This document shows positions 22,498 to 32,690 of a stretch of DNA of 64,000 nucleotides, piece by piece. Origin of the DNA: Anisus vortex. Its lineage: Eukaryota > Mollusca > Gastropoda > Planorbidae. Numbering within the stretch: position 1 is the first letter of the stretch; each line of letters opens with the position of its first letter. The notes beneath the pieces are model-generated. The model searched no databases and was not told the DNA's origin. It saw only the letters and a program-made list of their open reading frames with translations. Location of the stretch: NCBI GenBank assembly GCA_949126835.1, contig OX421494.1, positions 2,921,201 to 2,985,200 on the forward strand. Reading direction: 5' to 3'. Both the position numbers and the translations under genes were made by a program.

Positions 22498-23128
22498 AAA
22501 GCTTTATAATTATTTCCTTTACATTTTAACCATACGAAAAATGTTAATTTTAAGGAATAATTATAAAAGAAAATATTCCGGGAAAAACAATACAGTTCAA
22601 TTGGCGATCCCAATAATTCAATCGAACTGATAACAATAACATAATAATATATGCAATATAAATTCATCTTATCAAATGGCTTAACTATAGTCATTCAATC
22701 ATTCAATTTTTAATTCAAAACAATGGACAATTACATTGTTTATCTAAATCTTGGATACAAGAAAAATACATAGGGTTAAACATTATACAATCTAATAATT
22801 TCCATTCCATTATCATTCCACGTTAATAAAAACTCTCGCGTCTATTTAATAATAAACTAATATCTTTTACAATTTGTAATTATACAACAAAAGAAAAAAT
22901 CACTTAATGTCCCTGCAGACACGACCTATTTTTTCATAAGGAGAAAAAACCAAACGTTCTGATAGAACACATGCTAGGCCTAACTCAATTACAAAACAAA
23001 AAAAAATACTAGCCCTGACCTAATTTCACTTTACAACCAAATATTATTGCTTCGACAGTATGTTTGTAGGCTGGCTAACACATTAGACAACTGTCTGTGA
23101 CGCGACACAGAAATTGAGGTCAATTCCG

Positions 23129-23167
<39 letters not shown>

Positions 23168-24673
23168 CTCAATTGATTTTAACAATGTTGACATCGCTAT
23201 GCAAATTTACCTCATCACAGCCTAGGTCAAAAAATTTGCTACGCGATTAAATAGTTATCGTATTAAATGAGCATTCTTTAACAACCATTATCTTCTCAAA
23301 ATTAAATTCATTTATGTTAGTTTAAGACAATTAAACATAGTCTGTTCCAGAATTAAAATAGTTTATAGACAATTTCATTAAAAATATTTCAATCTTTCAT
23401 TTTACCATGACCTTTCGACGTCATTATTTTCTTTTTAAAAGAGTTCACAGCAGTTTTAAATTGAAACATTCTATCTTTCATGCAGACATGGATTTACTTA
23501 AAACAAATTTGGTTAATTTACTTAATTAACTATCAATCAAAGCAGATTATATTATCTTCATACAATCTTAGTACTACACAGTAAGTACTTATTTTCTTTA
23601 GATTACATCAAAGACATTTCAAATACGATATTATTGAAGTAGAAAAGAGTTAAGCATAGGCTACTATTAATTTTTTTCAGAGCGAAATCAATGTAACAAT
23701 TTATGTACAAAACAAACTGCTGGTTTTGACTGGTGTGGTGAAAACATTCCATCTCCATTTCCAGTTTGTACGGTGGAATCCATTGCTCTTTTCCATTTTC
23801 CATAAAGGTTTTATTCATAGCATAGATTCTAGGTTCTCCTGTTCCTCACAGTGTTCAGGTCTACCCAATCTTTTGCTTGTCAATACAATTCATTCAATCT
23901 ATTTTAACTAATACAAAAAAAAAATAGATTAGTTTTACAATCTTGACATGAAATCCTTAATTAATAATACATTAGTTGAACATTGGTATGTCACCATTAT
24001 AAATTCTCAACCATTCTGGTTTACAGTGTCAAATCAGTGGCACATCCTAAATTTTTACAACATAAGGATTACAAAGTTTTATTAGTTTCTACTTTTGGTC
24101 TGCTTTTCATGTAACAGTATCCTAAAAGTGAAAAATCATATATAATACATTTCTTGGAATTCTTGTTAGTCATAGTTCTGCCTTGCTGCAACTATTTTTA
24201 CCCTACATTATCATACATTCAATGATAATATTACAAATGAATAAATTCACATAGAAGAAATTTGCATACTGACTCAGTGCAATTATTTCAACAACAGTAC
24301 ATGATAAAATAAATTTCCATAGTACAATCATAAACATTTCTCAATACTTTAGTGATAGAAAATTCTCTTTTCTTAAAACCATTTACATCTTTATCAATCA
24401 GATTATCCTCTCTGCCAAATGTTTCAATTATCATTTCCAGAGACTCTCAAACATATCTTATAATCAGTCCACATTTATAATGTCCTCTGATTTAGAAACC
24501 AATTCTGCGGATAAAACTGATCTTTTTCTCTTATAGCAATTATTTTTAATGCTCAACCTAACAAGTTTGTTTAGAAATATCACACTATAATGATATTTAC
24601 TCTAACAATACTTTTACTCAGTCCTTTTTCTTCACAAGTAAGGGATTTAGTTTTAAAATAGTAAGTTTGGTAA
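22498..24673 (-). other. Non-coding 2.2-kb internal segment of the LTR element
   Basis: This stretch lies between the ORF stop and the polypurine tract, where reverse transcriptase and RNase H would be expected. It is AT-rich, broken by stops in all frames, and has a (CT)n run at about 23141-23164. The longest minus ORF (71 codons, 23603-23818) shows no known domain. It could be decayed pol, captured DNA, or an RNA region needed for packaging. Confidence 0.6.
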
Positions 24674-27433
24674 CTAACTATCAGTGAATCTGTCATTCAA
24701 TTCATCCTGAACTCCAGGCATAAATTTTACAAATAAGAGTAACAATGTTAACAACATCAAGCTTATTCCAATTGTTTTCAGAAGGTAAGGCTTTATCATT
24801 TTCAAATGATATAATATATTTGCCTTTCTTTCATCACACAACAATGGCATCTGCATGTAAGCAGTGTACAATTTTTTTCTAACAAACACAGTTATGTCAG
24901 ACAAAAATTTTATGTACTTATCTAGGTACTTGATCAGCCCAAGGAGATCCAATTCGGTCTGCCATTCCTCTTGAAGTAGTTTGAGTGGTCCTTGGACAGT
25001 GGGTCCAAAGATTGGTCCATAGGCTCCTCGACTTTCCGGATGGGATTCAGTTGACATCTCCTGCTCCAGGCATAAGTTCTTTAGGACTGGATTGAAGAGT
25101 TCCGGGGCGAAGTTGGTCCTTCGATCTGACGGTATGGATTGTGGTAACCCATAGCTTTTGATAGTTTCGGTCCAGCTCTCCGCACTCGTTTCTTCAGTGA
25201 TGCTCCTCAAATCTTCATCTGTACCGGCAACTGCAGGTTTGCATTGTTGTTTGAACATGCTGTGGTCTATATGTTCATAGACATCAGTAGTAGGATTTTC
25301 TTTCTCGTCGACAGCTTTCTCATGCAACTGTAGCAACTCTGGGTCTACTTTCTGCTCATCAATCAATTCATTTTGTGATGACTTCTTTGATTGTTCATTT
25401 CCTTTCGGACAATCTTCAATCATGGAGAAAATAGTAGTATCAAGTTCCACTCCTTCTTCCACTTTCTTCTCTCGTGGGAGAATTTCTTCTTTCTTTTCCT
25501 TTTCTTGTGAGATAATTTCTTCTTTCTTTTTCTGTGGTGTCATACCTTTTATGACATCACCTACAGGACAAAGTTCTTTTTCTTTTCCTGTCTCCACCAT
25601 AGGACTAGGGTCTGGATTTTCCTTTACAATCAGTTCAGGTCTCACCCTCCCTTTCGCCAAATCATTTGCTAGGATAACGGATATGCCCTCAACAGGAAGT
25701 TTTGATATTACTCCAACTGTCACATATCCTGTCACCAAGTCAGATGTGAGGTATATCCTATGTAGAGGTATTTCTTCTTTCCATTCAAAACCTCTCAATA
25801 GGACAGTCTGTCCTGTCAATGTATTATCATTTAATGGTAATACATCTTTAAGCAGCAGTGTTAATGATGCTCCTGTGTCTCGTAATATTCTTACGGACTT
25901 CAGTGGTCCTTCCTTTTGTAAGGCCACACAACCTTCACTAATGAACGGTTGAAAACTGCACAGGGTCTCTGTGTCAATTTTATTCTTCCCTTGACCATGA
26001 CTTTCGGGTGTTGTTTCATCTTTCGATGACTTCAGACTCTTTTCCGAGTCAAAAATACTTTGGTCTACTTTTTCGTCTCTGTGGATTTGGACAATTAATC
26101 CAATAGTAGCCATTCGGTATTTATAATCAGGATATTTATCCTCATTATCTTCAGTTGTAGATTTCTCTACCTTCTGACTTTTGCTCTCAGGCAAATCCAC
26201 CCTCAGTGTTTCTGGTTTAGAATAATCTTTCTTCGAATTCAGTTCGTTTGTATTTTCGCTTTCTTGTACATTCTGTATTGGTTTATGGCTAGTGCACATT
26301 ACCACTTTGTTAGGTCTTTTGTTGCTTTGTATACTCCAACAGTCTTCTATGCTATGTCCTGTCCTTTTACAAAAAGTACATTGGACGTTTTTGTTGATAG
26401 GTTTTTTATTAACATCATTTTGTTTCACAAAATGCTCTTTTTCACGATGTTGTTGTTGTGTGTTTTCTGCTGGCCGTTGTGGCCTATTAACATTCTTTCC
26501 ATCAGCTGTCCTATGACACAATGTGTACTGTTCAGCTAAATCAGCAGCCTTATGTGGGTCAGTGATATCACGCTCGGATAAATACATTCTTATATCCGGC
26601 CTCACTTTGTTAATAAAATCCTCTAACAGAATGATATCTTTCATTTCTTTTAATGTGGAGATATTTCTGGATTTTATCCACTGATCCATTAACTTTTCTT
26701 CTGCTCTAAGGAAGTCTAAGTGTGTTTGGTAAGGGGACATTGTGTACTGACGGAACCTTTTCCGATAACTTTCCGGTATTTGGTTATAGGCTTTAAGTAC
26801 AGTGTCTTTAATGATTTCATAATCATTTAAATCCTCCTCTTTTAACAATAGAACACAATCTCTTGCCCTTCCCTGAGTAAAAGCTGTTCTTACTAATATT
26901 CCCCATTTATCTTCTGGGAATTTAAAATCTCTGCAAGAAATTTCAAAGGTCTGGAAGAAATTAGCTATTTCACTTTCTTTATCAATGTAGGTAGGGACTA
27001 GCTTTTTCCATCTGGCCATCTCTACATCACTATGAGATTCTTTTTTAGTAGCTCCTATCTTCGCTAGTTCTATTCTTTCCTGACTTTCTCTTTGACTTTG
27101 CTTATCTCTTTCCTGACTTTCTATTTCTCTTTGACTTTTCTTATCTTCCGTCTCAAGCTCAAGACGTGTTTGTTCTATCTCCATCCGTTTCATTTCTAGC
27201 TGAAATCGCAACTGTTCAGACATAGTCTGACCTTCAACTTGATATCCCTCCGCGCTTGATTCTACTTTCAACTTGCCACTCGCAATCAACACATCTTTTA
27301 TCTGCTGTGTCAACACAGTCCTCGATGGTGTAGTCTCAGTAACTTCTATCTTTAAGATCTCAGCGATCTCTTTTAACTTCTTTATTGATAAAGTTTTCAG
27401 AACTTCTTCTTCTGGATTTTCAATAAATTCCAT
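24674..27433 (-). CDS. Gag-protease polyprotein with integrase remnants
   Basis: The 919-residue ORF is uninterrupted, and its start codon has A at -3 and G at +4, 174 nt inside the 5' LTR. Residues 66-135 form a charged, probably coiled-coil helix. Residues 140-305 resemble a retroelement capsid; the SYRKRFRQ...THLDFLRAEEKLMDQW part is SCAN-like. A CCHC knuckle occupies C352, C355, H360 and C365. The retropepsin core has DTGAS at 519-523 and the later ILANDLA block near 587-593. After a Lys/Glu-rich linker (630-690), integrase-like pieces follow: GLPQSIPSDRRTNF (one catalytic Asp, D770), HPESRGA (798-804), FGPTVQGPLKLLQEEW (809-824) and ILYHLKMIKPYL (873-884). The other Asp, the Glu and the HHCC zinc domain are absent. 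Residues 884-904 form a hydrophobic, membrane-like helix. Capsid and protease may work; integrase cannot. Confidence 0.85.
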   Translation of the reverse strand: MEFIENPEEEVLKTLSIKKLKEIAEILKIEVTETTPSRTVLTQQIKDVLIASGKLKVESSAEGYQVEGQTMSEQLRFQLEMKRMEIEQTRLELETEDKKSQREIESQERDKQSQRESQERIELAKIGATKKESHSDVEMARWKKLVPTYIDKESEIANFFQTFEISCRDFKFPEDKWGILVRTAFTQGRARDCVLLLKEEDLNDYEIIKDTVLKAYNQIPESYRKRFRQYTMSPYQTHLDFLRAEEKLMDQWIKSRNISTLKEMKDIILLEDFINKVRPDIRMYLSERDITDPHKAADLAEQYTLCHRTADGKNVNRPQRPAENTQQQHREKEHFVKQNDVNKKPINKNVQCTFCKRTGHSIEDCWSIQSNKRPNKVVMCTSHKPIQNVQESENTNELNSKKDYSKPETLRVDLPESKSQKVEKSTTEDNEDKYPDYKYRMATIGLIVQIHRDEKVDQSIFDSEKSLKSSKDETTPESHGQGKNKIDTETLCSFQPFISEGCVALQKEGPLKSVRILRDTGASLTLLLKDVLPLNDNTLTGQTVLLRGFEWKEEIPLHRIYLTSDLVTGYVTVGVISKLPVEGISVILANDLAKGRVRPELIVKENPDPSPMVETGKEKELCPVGDVIKGMTPQKKKEEIISQEKEKKEEILPREKKVEEGVELDTTIFSMIEDCPKGNEQSKKSSQNELIDEQKVDPELLQLHEKAVDEKENPTTDVYEHIDHSMFKQQCKPAVAGTDEDLRSITEETSAESWTETIKSYGLPQSIPSDRRTNFAPELFNPVLKNLCLEQEMSTESHPESRGAYGPIFGPTVQGPLKLLQEEWQTELDLLGLIKYLDKYIKFLSDITVFVRKKLYTAYMQMPLLCDERKANILYHLKMIKPYLLKTIGISLMLLTLLLLFVKFMPGVQDELNDRFTDS

Positions 27434-27586
27434 TCTTTAGTTAAGAGATTTATAAAGTGGTAAATTTTTCCAACTTACGTTTTTCCAATCGGAAGAATGA
27501 ATTCAGCGTTATTAGGCTTGCTCAGTAGGTCACGGCTCCGACACACAACACAACACAACTTGAATATATGCTTCACTATACAACTA

Positions 27587-27604
27587 TATCGGACGCAGAC
27601 CCCA
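27587..27604 (-). promoter_or_regulatory. Putative tRNA primer-binding site
   Basis: In element sense, three bases after the 5' LTR the sequence reads TGGGGTCTGCGTCCGATA. It begins with TGG, as expected for pairing with a tRNA 3' CCA. The tRNA could not be identified by eye, so this rests on position and the TGG start only. Confidence 0.5.
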
Positions 27605-27607
27605 AAC

Positions 27608-28228
27608 TGTTATGGACCTCTTTATTATGATTATTATTACGACTCGTTAAATCGGATTCAATGAATATAGTTGTATCTTTATTAGAAGTCTCTAGATTCT
27701 GCTAATCTGTAGCCCAAGCTAGGGGTTCCTTGACTGACAGTTCTATGCAGTAATGTAGTTATATTCGTGATAATTATCTTCAACACATTTCTCAACAATG
27801 ATAGATCAAACAACTCCAGTTGTTGAATAAACAATTTTATTTAAATTGTAGACTCAATATAAACGATCAATAAACTTCATCAACTGGTGGCAACATAAGT
27901 ATCAATAAAATGGCATTATATGTACATGTATGAATATAGCGACTTCACTCTACAAACGTTTAAACTGAACTAACTTTAAGGAGGTCGGGACTTTACAAAG
28001 AAAACGATCATCGAAGATTCTACAGGGTCTTAATACGCATTTTAACCTCTTTCTCTATAATTACTACGATCCAGAATTATCCCCCAATTTCCACGGGATT
28101 TGAACGAATTATTTTATTTAAACTGCCCTCAGGGCATAAAGGTCAAACCTTGGTCGCTTTGGACTCTGATACGCACTTGTTAAGAGGTCAATGCCTTACT
28201 ACGTCATTCATTTATGACCGAGATTCGT

Positions 28229-28232
<4 letters not shown>
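27608..28232 (-). repeat. 5' LTR (element sense)
   Basis: This 625-bp direct repeat of 21860-22484 would hold the promoter and start transcription leftwards through the ORF. It is bounded by TGTTA/TAACA. Confidence 0.95.

Positions 28233-28274
<42 letters not shown>
28233..28274. repeat. (AT)n, right part of the split tract
   Basis: Uninterrupted alternating AT directly after the LTR end. It pairs with 21837-21859. Confidence 0.95.
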
Positions 28275-28276
<2 letters not shown>

Positions 28277-28752
28277 TGGAGGTGATTTTCTCTTATGTTA
28301 AATCCTTTATGGTTACATTAGCTTTGCCTTTTCTGTGTTTTTATCCTATATGATCAGTGAAGCGCAAAATCATTGGAATGTTAATACATAATATAAATGG
28401 TTTCAAAGGTTTTATATGAAAACAATTGTATCTAAGGATTGTTTAATTCAATATTATTAATTAAATCATTTAGAGATCCATTAAATTCGCTATCATTATT
28501 ATTAAAATTTCCTTGTGGGTGCGCAAAGTGCAAAATCTTTGGAATATGATTTATGCATAACTCAAATGTATGGAAAGGCGTCTTAAGAAAAACTTGTTTT
28601 TTTTAGTGATTGTTACATTATTTATGAGGTTTCCTTTGACTAGCGGTGTGTTGTTTGAAATGCAATAAACAAATTAGATTGAAAACACTGCAAAAACAAA
28701 ACAATCAGCACAAGTGACAGTTTGAAGAACGAATACACTTAATGAACCAGAG
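28275..28752. other. No gene seen
   Basis: AT-rich sequence with two loosely similar blocks (gcgcaaagtgcaaaatctttggaat at about 28520 and gaagcgcaaaatcattggaat at about 28360). These hint at an old duplication. Confidence 0.4.
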
Positions 28753-28939
28753 CAGGGATCGGCTACCTTTTAATAATAGTGTGCTAAAGTTAATTCATTC
28801 AGCGCGCCAACAGTTTAAGGTTATCTGTTTCTTGTAGAAGAGACTATTGCCTCTATTTTGTGTGGGTCTTCCGCGCGCCATTCAAGATCGCTCTGCGTGC
28901 CAGGACTGGCATGCGTGCCTTAGGTTTCCTATCTCCCTC
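28753..28939. mobile_element. hAT-type MITE, family 1, diverged
   Basis: Left end cagggatcggctacc and right end ggtttcctatctccctc are degenerate forms of the 1435 copy. The internal blocks ttcattcagcg, tttcttgtagaagagact and gctctgcgtgccagg are shared. Flanks aaccagag/aactagaa match at 6 of 8. The 77-codon ORF over it is a shadow. Confidence 0.7.
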
Positions 28940-29048
28940 AACTAGAACACATACATTGCTGATGCTAGTGGGGGAAAATCCTCGTCAGCATAACGGAAGT
29001 AGTAAGCTGCTTATGAATGCCTTCACTAGAGGATTATGGTCAAGAAGC

Positions 29049-29067
29049 GGGGGGGGGGGGGGGGGGG
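29049..29067. repeat. G19 homopolymer
   Basis: A run of 19 G on the plus strand, flanked by gaagc and aaag. It is able in principle to form G-quadruplexes. Length may be a sequencing or assembly estimate. Confidence 0.9.
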
Positions 29068-29384
29068 AAAGAAATTGTCACGTGATGTTATAACACGTTC
29101 ATTTGCATCCAAAAAGTACATAATATATCAAATCGACCTTGTGTGTGGGTCAAGGTCGAACTAATTCCAACACGTGAATACCAACAAAAATACAAAAACT
29201 AAAAAATGTCACGTTGTGAGCAAATTCCCAACTGGCGCATTGGATTTTTACTTTTCATGTCATTGGTGAATAGTTGGCCTGGATAATCTGTACTTTACTT
29301 ATTGCAAATGTATGAAGTCTTTTTTAAAAGTCGTTTTTTTTTTTTTTTTACCGAAAGACCAAAAGTAAAAAACGCTTTCTCTAG
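29068..29384. other. No gene seen
   Basis: Unassigned AT-rich sequence with a T15-like run near 29335-29350. Confidence 0.5.
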
Positions 29385-29600
29385 GCTAACTATTCCTTTG
29401 GTAATTATTTATTAATAAACTATCCCTTCGCTAACTATCCTTCGCTAACTATCCTATCGCTAACTATCCCATCGCTGATTAGCCTTTGGCTAACTATTCT
29501 TTCTCTAACTATCCATTCGGTAACTAAGCCTAGGCTATCCATCCGTTGGTTAACTTACCCTTTGGCTAACGGCTTGTTGGCTAGCTATATCAGGCTAACA
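29385..29600. repeat. Decayed 14-15-bp repeat (ctaactatcc-ttcg)
   Basis: About 13 variants of ctaactatcccttcgg occur in tandem, each differing by a few bases. This is an old tandem array. Confidence 0.8.
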
Positions 29601-29867
29601 ATCCATTCTTGCAGTGTCTATTGTGAAATTGTCCAATGGATAACAATGTTCACTATTGAGTTACAATAGTAATCCTGTATAACGTTTAGATGGCAACAAT
29701 ATCTATATTTCCTAATTGTTATATCCTTCTAAAGATTTCATACGCATCCAACATTTTCTCAATAGATTTACAAATACATAATAACGTGGTAGATTATCCG
29801 GACTTTTTCAATATATCAGAAAACAAAAAAAAAATGCCAACTTAAAATTTAATGCCGGCAATTAAAG

Positions 29868-30496
29868 TCCAATGTCATTAATAATTCATTCATTGGTTCC
29901 AATGTCATCAATAATTCATTCATTGGTTCCAATGTCATCAATAATTCATTCATTGGTTCCAATGTCATCAATAATTCATTCATTGGTTCCAATGTCATCA
30001 ATAATTCATTCATTGGTTCCAATGTCATCAATAATTCATTCATTGGTTCCAATGTCATCAATAATTCATTCATTGGTTCCAATGTCATCAATAATTCATT
30101 CATTGGTTCCCATGTCATCAATAATTCATTCATTGGTTCCAATGTCATCAATAATTCATTCATTGGTTCCAATGTCATCAATAATTCATTCATTGGTTCC
30201 AATGTCATCAATAATTCATTCATTGGTTCCAATGTCATCAATAATTCATTCATTGGTTCCAATGTCATCAATAATTCATTCATTGGTTCCAATGTCATCA
30301 ATAATTCATTCATTGGTTCCAATGTCATCAATAATTCATTCATTGGTTCCAATGTCATCAATAATTCATTCATTGGTTCCAATGTCATCAATAATTCATT
30401 CATTGGTTCCAATGTCATCAATAATTCATTCATTGGTTCCAATGTCATCAATAATTCATTCATTGGTTCCAATGTCATCAATAATTCATTCATTGG
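29868..30496. repeat. 30-bp minisatellite, 21 copies, nearly invariant
   Basis: The unit is aatgtcatcaataattcatt followed by cattggttcc. Only the first unit (cattaat) and one unit near 30110 (catgtc) differ. Being 30 bp, it stays open in three of six frames and yields long ORFs on both strands (MSSIIHSLVP and EPMNELLMTL), interpreted as artefacts. A GGATCCGG junction follows the last unit. Confidence 0.95.
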
Positions 30497-30519
30497 GGAT
30501 CCGGAAAGATACAAAATAA

Positions 30520-30700
30520 AAGTATATCTTATCTTATCTTAATTCATTACAGACGCTCCTCCTATAAAAGAGATTATTGCGTCCTACGCTCATCTATGGT
30601 TTGAGTCTAGTCCTGCATTTCTATTAGTGTTTTAAATGATACTGGTTTTCCTGGTTTGTTCAGGCAACCCATTCCATACTTAATTGGTCTGCAACTTCTG
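30520..30700 (+). mobile_element. Repeat D copy (TCTTATC-edged)
   Basis: Starts atcttatcttatctta, then attacagacgctcctcctat, aaagagattattgcgtc and ttcctggtttgttcaggcaa. The same order is found at 53018 and, inverted, at 35191-35432. It is a non-coding interspersed repeat. Read inversely it ends in a (GATAA)n tail, so it may be a SINE or a LINE 3' end. Confidence 0.6.
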
Positions 30701-31054
30701 AGATATCTGTAAGACGAGTCAACAAATTTAAAATTAGGTTACGATAATCCAAAAACAGATAAATGTCATGTAAACCTGAAAAAAGAAAAAAATTAGTAAC
30801 ACTGCTTAAAGACTATCGCGTGTGGTCCTGAGTAATTTTTGCCCGTTAACAAATTGAAGAAAAGCACTGTAAATTATATAATATATGTATGATTATACTA
30901 TTTATAAGCTGTATTACTAACAAACGCACCGTCTATTTATAGATAGATGATAATTAGAAGGATTCTAAATTCTAATAGGCAGAATTAATGGAAGTCGTTT
31001 TAAATGAATATCTTGTTAACTTGCATTTGAATAAATCCATAAAAAGTAAAATAC
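30701..31054. other. No gene seen
   Basis: AT-rich unassigned sequence. Confidence 0.5.
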
Positions 31055-31256
31055 CCTTCAGACCAAACTGATCATAGGGCTGGTATAGCAGCGTTCACCA
31101 GTTTCTGTGTCCACGGCATACGAGGGGATGTGTGGCCAGCACAATGCCCAGCTGACTTTACTTTACCCCGAGAAAAAATCGTAGCCTGCGCCAGGATTCA
31201 AACCCAGAATCTTCAGATCGCCAGCCGAATGCGCTGCCGCTCGACCACTGTGTCCC
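31055..31256 (-). mobile_element. SINE-A copy with internal deletion
   Basis: Head and 3' body are well preserved on the minus strand. The central gtacccatcagagctgggta block is missing between tttaccccgag and aaaaaatcgtag. Confidence 0.8.
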
Positions 31257-31282
31257 ACAATACAGCCATACTCCTACATTAA

Positions 31283-31355
31283 CCCTTCCCGTACCGACCT
31301 ACTTCTATCTATGCTGCCTTCAGTTCCGCTATATGCGCGCCCGGGACTGTAAGGG
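31283..31355. mobile_element. Possible tiny TTAA-flanked element
   Basis: CCCTTCCCGTACCG after TTAA (31279-31282) and its partial complement cagtccc/aaggg before TTAA (31356-31359) resemble a piggyBac-type end. The inverted match is only about 5 bp plus scattered bases, so chance is possible. Confidence 0.3.
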
Positions 31356-31359
31356 TTAA

Positions 31360-32329
31360 GTGGCGAAATTAGAAGGTGAAAAAAAAGTTTCTTGCTACGA
31401 TGCTACATGTGTAGCCGTTGATAGAATGGAAGGGAGGAATCGCAGTATAGACTAATATTAACAGTATACAAATGTTTAACTAGACTACTCATGTTTACCC
31501 AGTTCTTATTACGTTGCAACTGTTGTAGGCTTACATATATAATTTAAAATAGATGTTGTATTGAGCCCTCCTTCCCACAGTTAGATGTCATTGCATTCTT
31601 GCTATCTAGACCATTCTAGACCTACCTTCAGAAACACGTTGGTCTATAAACAGAGCGTTGCATTTTCATTCCGTGGGTGTCAGGTTCATTATCTGTGCAC
31701 AAAAGTGCACATGTATGCCCAACAAATGATGTCAGAATTAACCGCAGGTAGTGCTTTTATCTGGACACACAATCCCTTTCTTACATGTACTTGTATTACA
31801 TGTTTTAACCTATCTTTTATTTGCTGTAACTCGTATATTATTATTTTGACCACTTCGCTGACTGCCCACTAGTTTAGTTTAAACATAAAACATGTTCGCT
31901 CAAAGAGAGCCCGAGAACCACTAGCGATTGTAAACAAAATATCATTTACCAGAGGTCACAGCACACACACACAGACACACACAGAGACACACACACAGAC
32001 AACATTAATGCCACCCTGACTCTGGAAACCACGAGCGATAGAATGCCTAAGGTTATTGCATCTGTTCTGGTATGCTAATCACTATTAATACTGTCCAATT
32101 ATCATCTTCCCCACCACTGGAGCTATCCTAGAAACTACAAGTTCTCGGCACTATTAAATGAATTCGCACTGCGTCACCTTATTATCTTGATCATCTCCAT
32201 CTCCAACAAAAGAAACTATGTCACTGTAAAACTGATGATAAAAACATGTGTGAATTCTCTAGTTGTTATTGTTCTTTAAGTTAAAATTAAGTTTTCTTCA
32301 ATTGGTTATTGGGTCAGGGGTTGGAATCA
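31360..32329. other. No gene seen; (CA)n-like tract
   Basis: A (CA)n/(CACAGA)n tract is at about 31965-32002. A 95-codon ORF at 31585 shows no domain. Confidence 0.5.
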
Positions 32330-32690
32330 GCATTCGTTCTTGGGTCTTGAGTCAGGAGGGTTGTTCCTAGATTCCTAAGTCAACCCAGATCTAATTTGTA
32401 CCTGACAGTAGTTGGGAATAGGGATGTTAATATAGTTTGTTTCTCTTCAAAACCAATTTTCGGTTCTAGAAATACGATTTTAGAACCTGTTTTTGGTTTG
32501 TTGCGCCATAGTTGCAATGATTTCCCCCTAAAACTTCCGACAGAGCTGAAAATTGGTTTTGAGTTTGAAAATTCCGGTTATCGTTTTAACATCTCTAATT
32601 GGGAAAACGTAAAGGCATCTGGGCATGGTGCTGGCGACACCATTCCTACGTATGTCACAGAAACTTGCGGTGCTTTCAATTATGTATAAA
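32330..32690 (+). mobile_element. SINE-A copy split by a hAT MITE
   Basis: The left part carries agtcaacccagatctaattt and gtacctgacagtagttggga. The right part resumes with aaaggcatctgggcatggtg, ctggcgacaccatt and cacagaaacttgcggtgctt. Together they follow the body order of the reference copy. The insertion between them has an 8-bp duplication. It is heavily diverged. Confidence 0.65.
32419..32597. mobile_element. hAT-type MITE, family 2
   Basis: Inverted ends are tagggatgttaa and ttaacatctcta (11 of 12 paired), a form seen in many hAT elements. Flanks gttgggaa (32411-32418) and attgggaa (32598-32605) match at 7 of 8. The 179-bp interior has a second inverted pair (aaccaattttcggtt / aaaattccggtt). 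It lies within a SINE-A copy. The 97-codon ORF is a shadow. Confidence 0.8.

Larger units (their letters stand above)
21860..28232 (-). mobile_element. Young Gmr1-like LTR retrotransposon lacking reverse transcriptase
   Basis: The 6,373-bp element has two 625-bp LTRs (TGTTA...TAACA), a primer-binding-like site, a polypurine tract and one 919-codon ORF, all on the minus strand. The two LTRs differ at one position by eye (aggtc at about 21992 versus agttc in the right LTR), so insertion was recent. The ORF has SCAN-like capsid, CCHC knuckle, aspartic protease and integrase pieces, in the protease-then-integrase order known for Gmr1-type Ty3/gypsy elements. Those elements place integrase before reverse transcriptase. 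No reverse transcriptase or RNase H motif was found in any frame. It is therefore non-autonomous, yet its recent movement implies helper proteins from a complete relative. It lies in an (AT)n tract. Confidence 0.9.

Noticed and set aside
24674..24790. Envelope gene
   Set aside because: There is one hydrophobic helix, but no signal peptide, no separate ORF and no glycoprotein-like region.
25422..25952. 176-codon Ser/Phe-rich plus-strand ORF
   Set aside because: It is the complement of the protease-linker region of the minus-strand polyprotein.
29849..30519. Two overlapping 215-221-codon ORFs
   Set aside because: Both are translations of the 30-bp minisatellite.
32396..32689. 97-codon ORF as a small gene
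   Set aside because: It is made of a hAT MITE inside a SINE.
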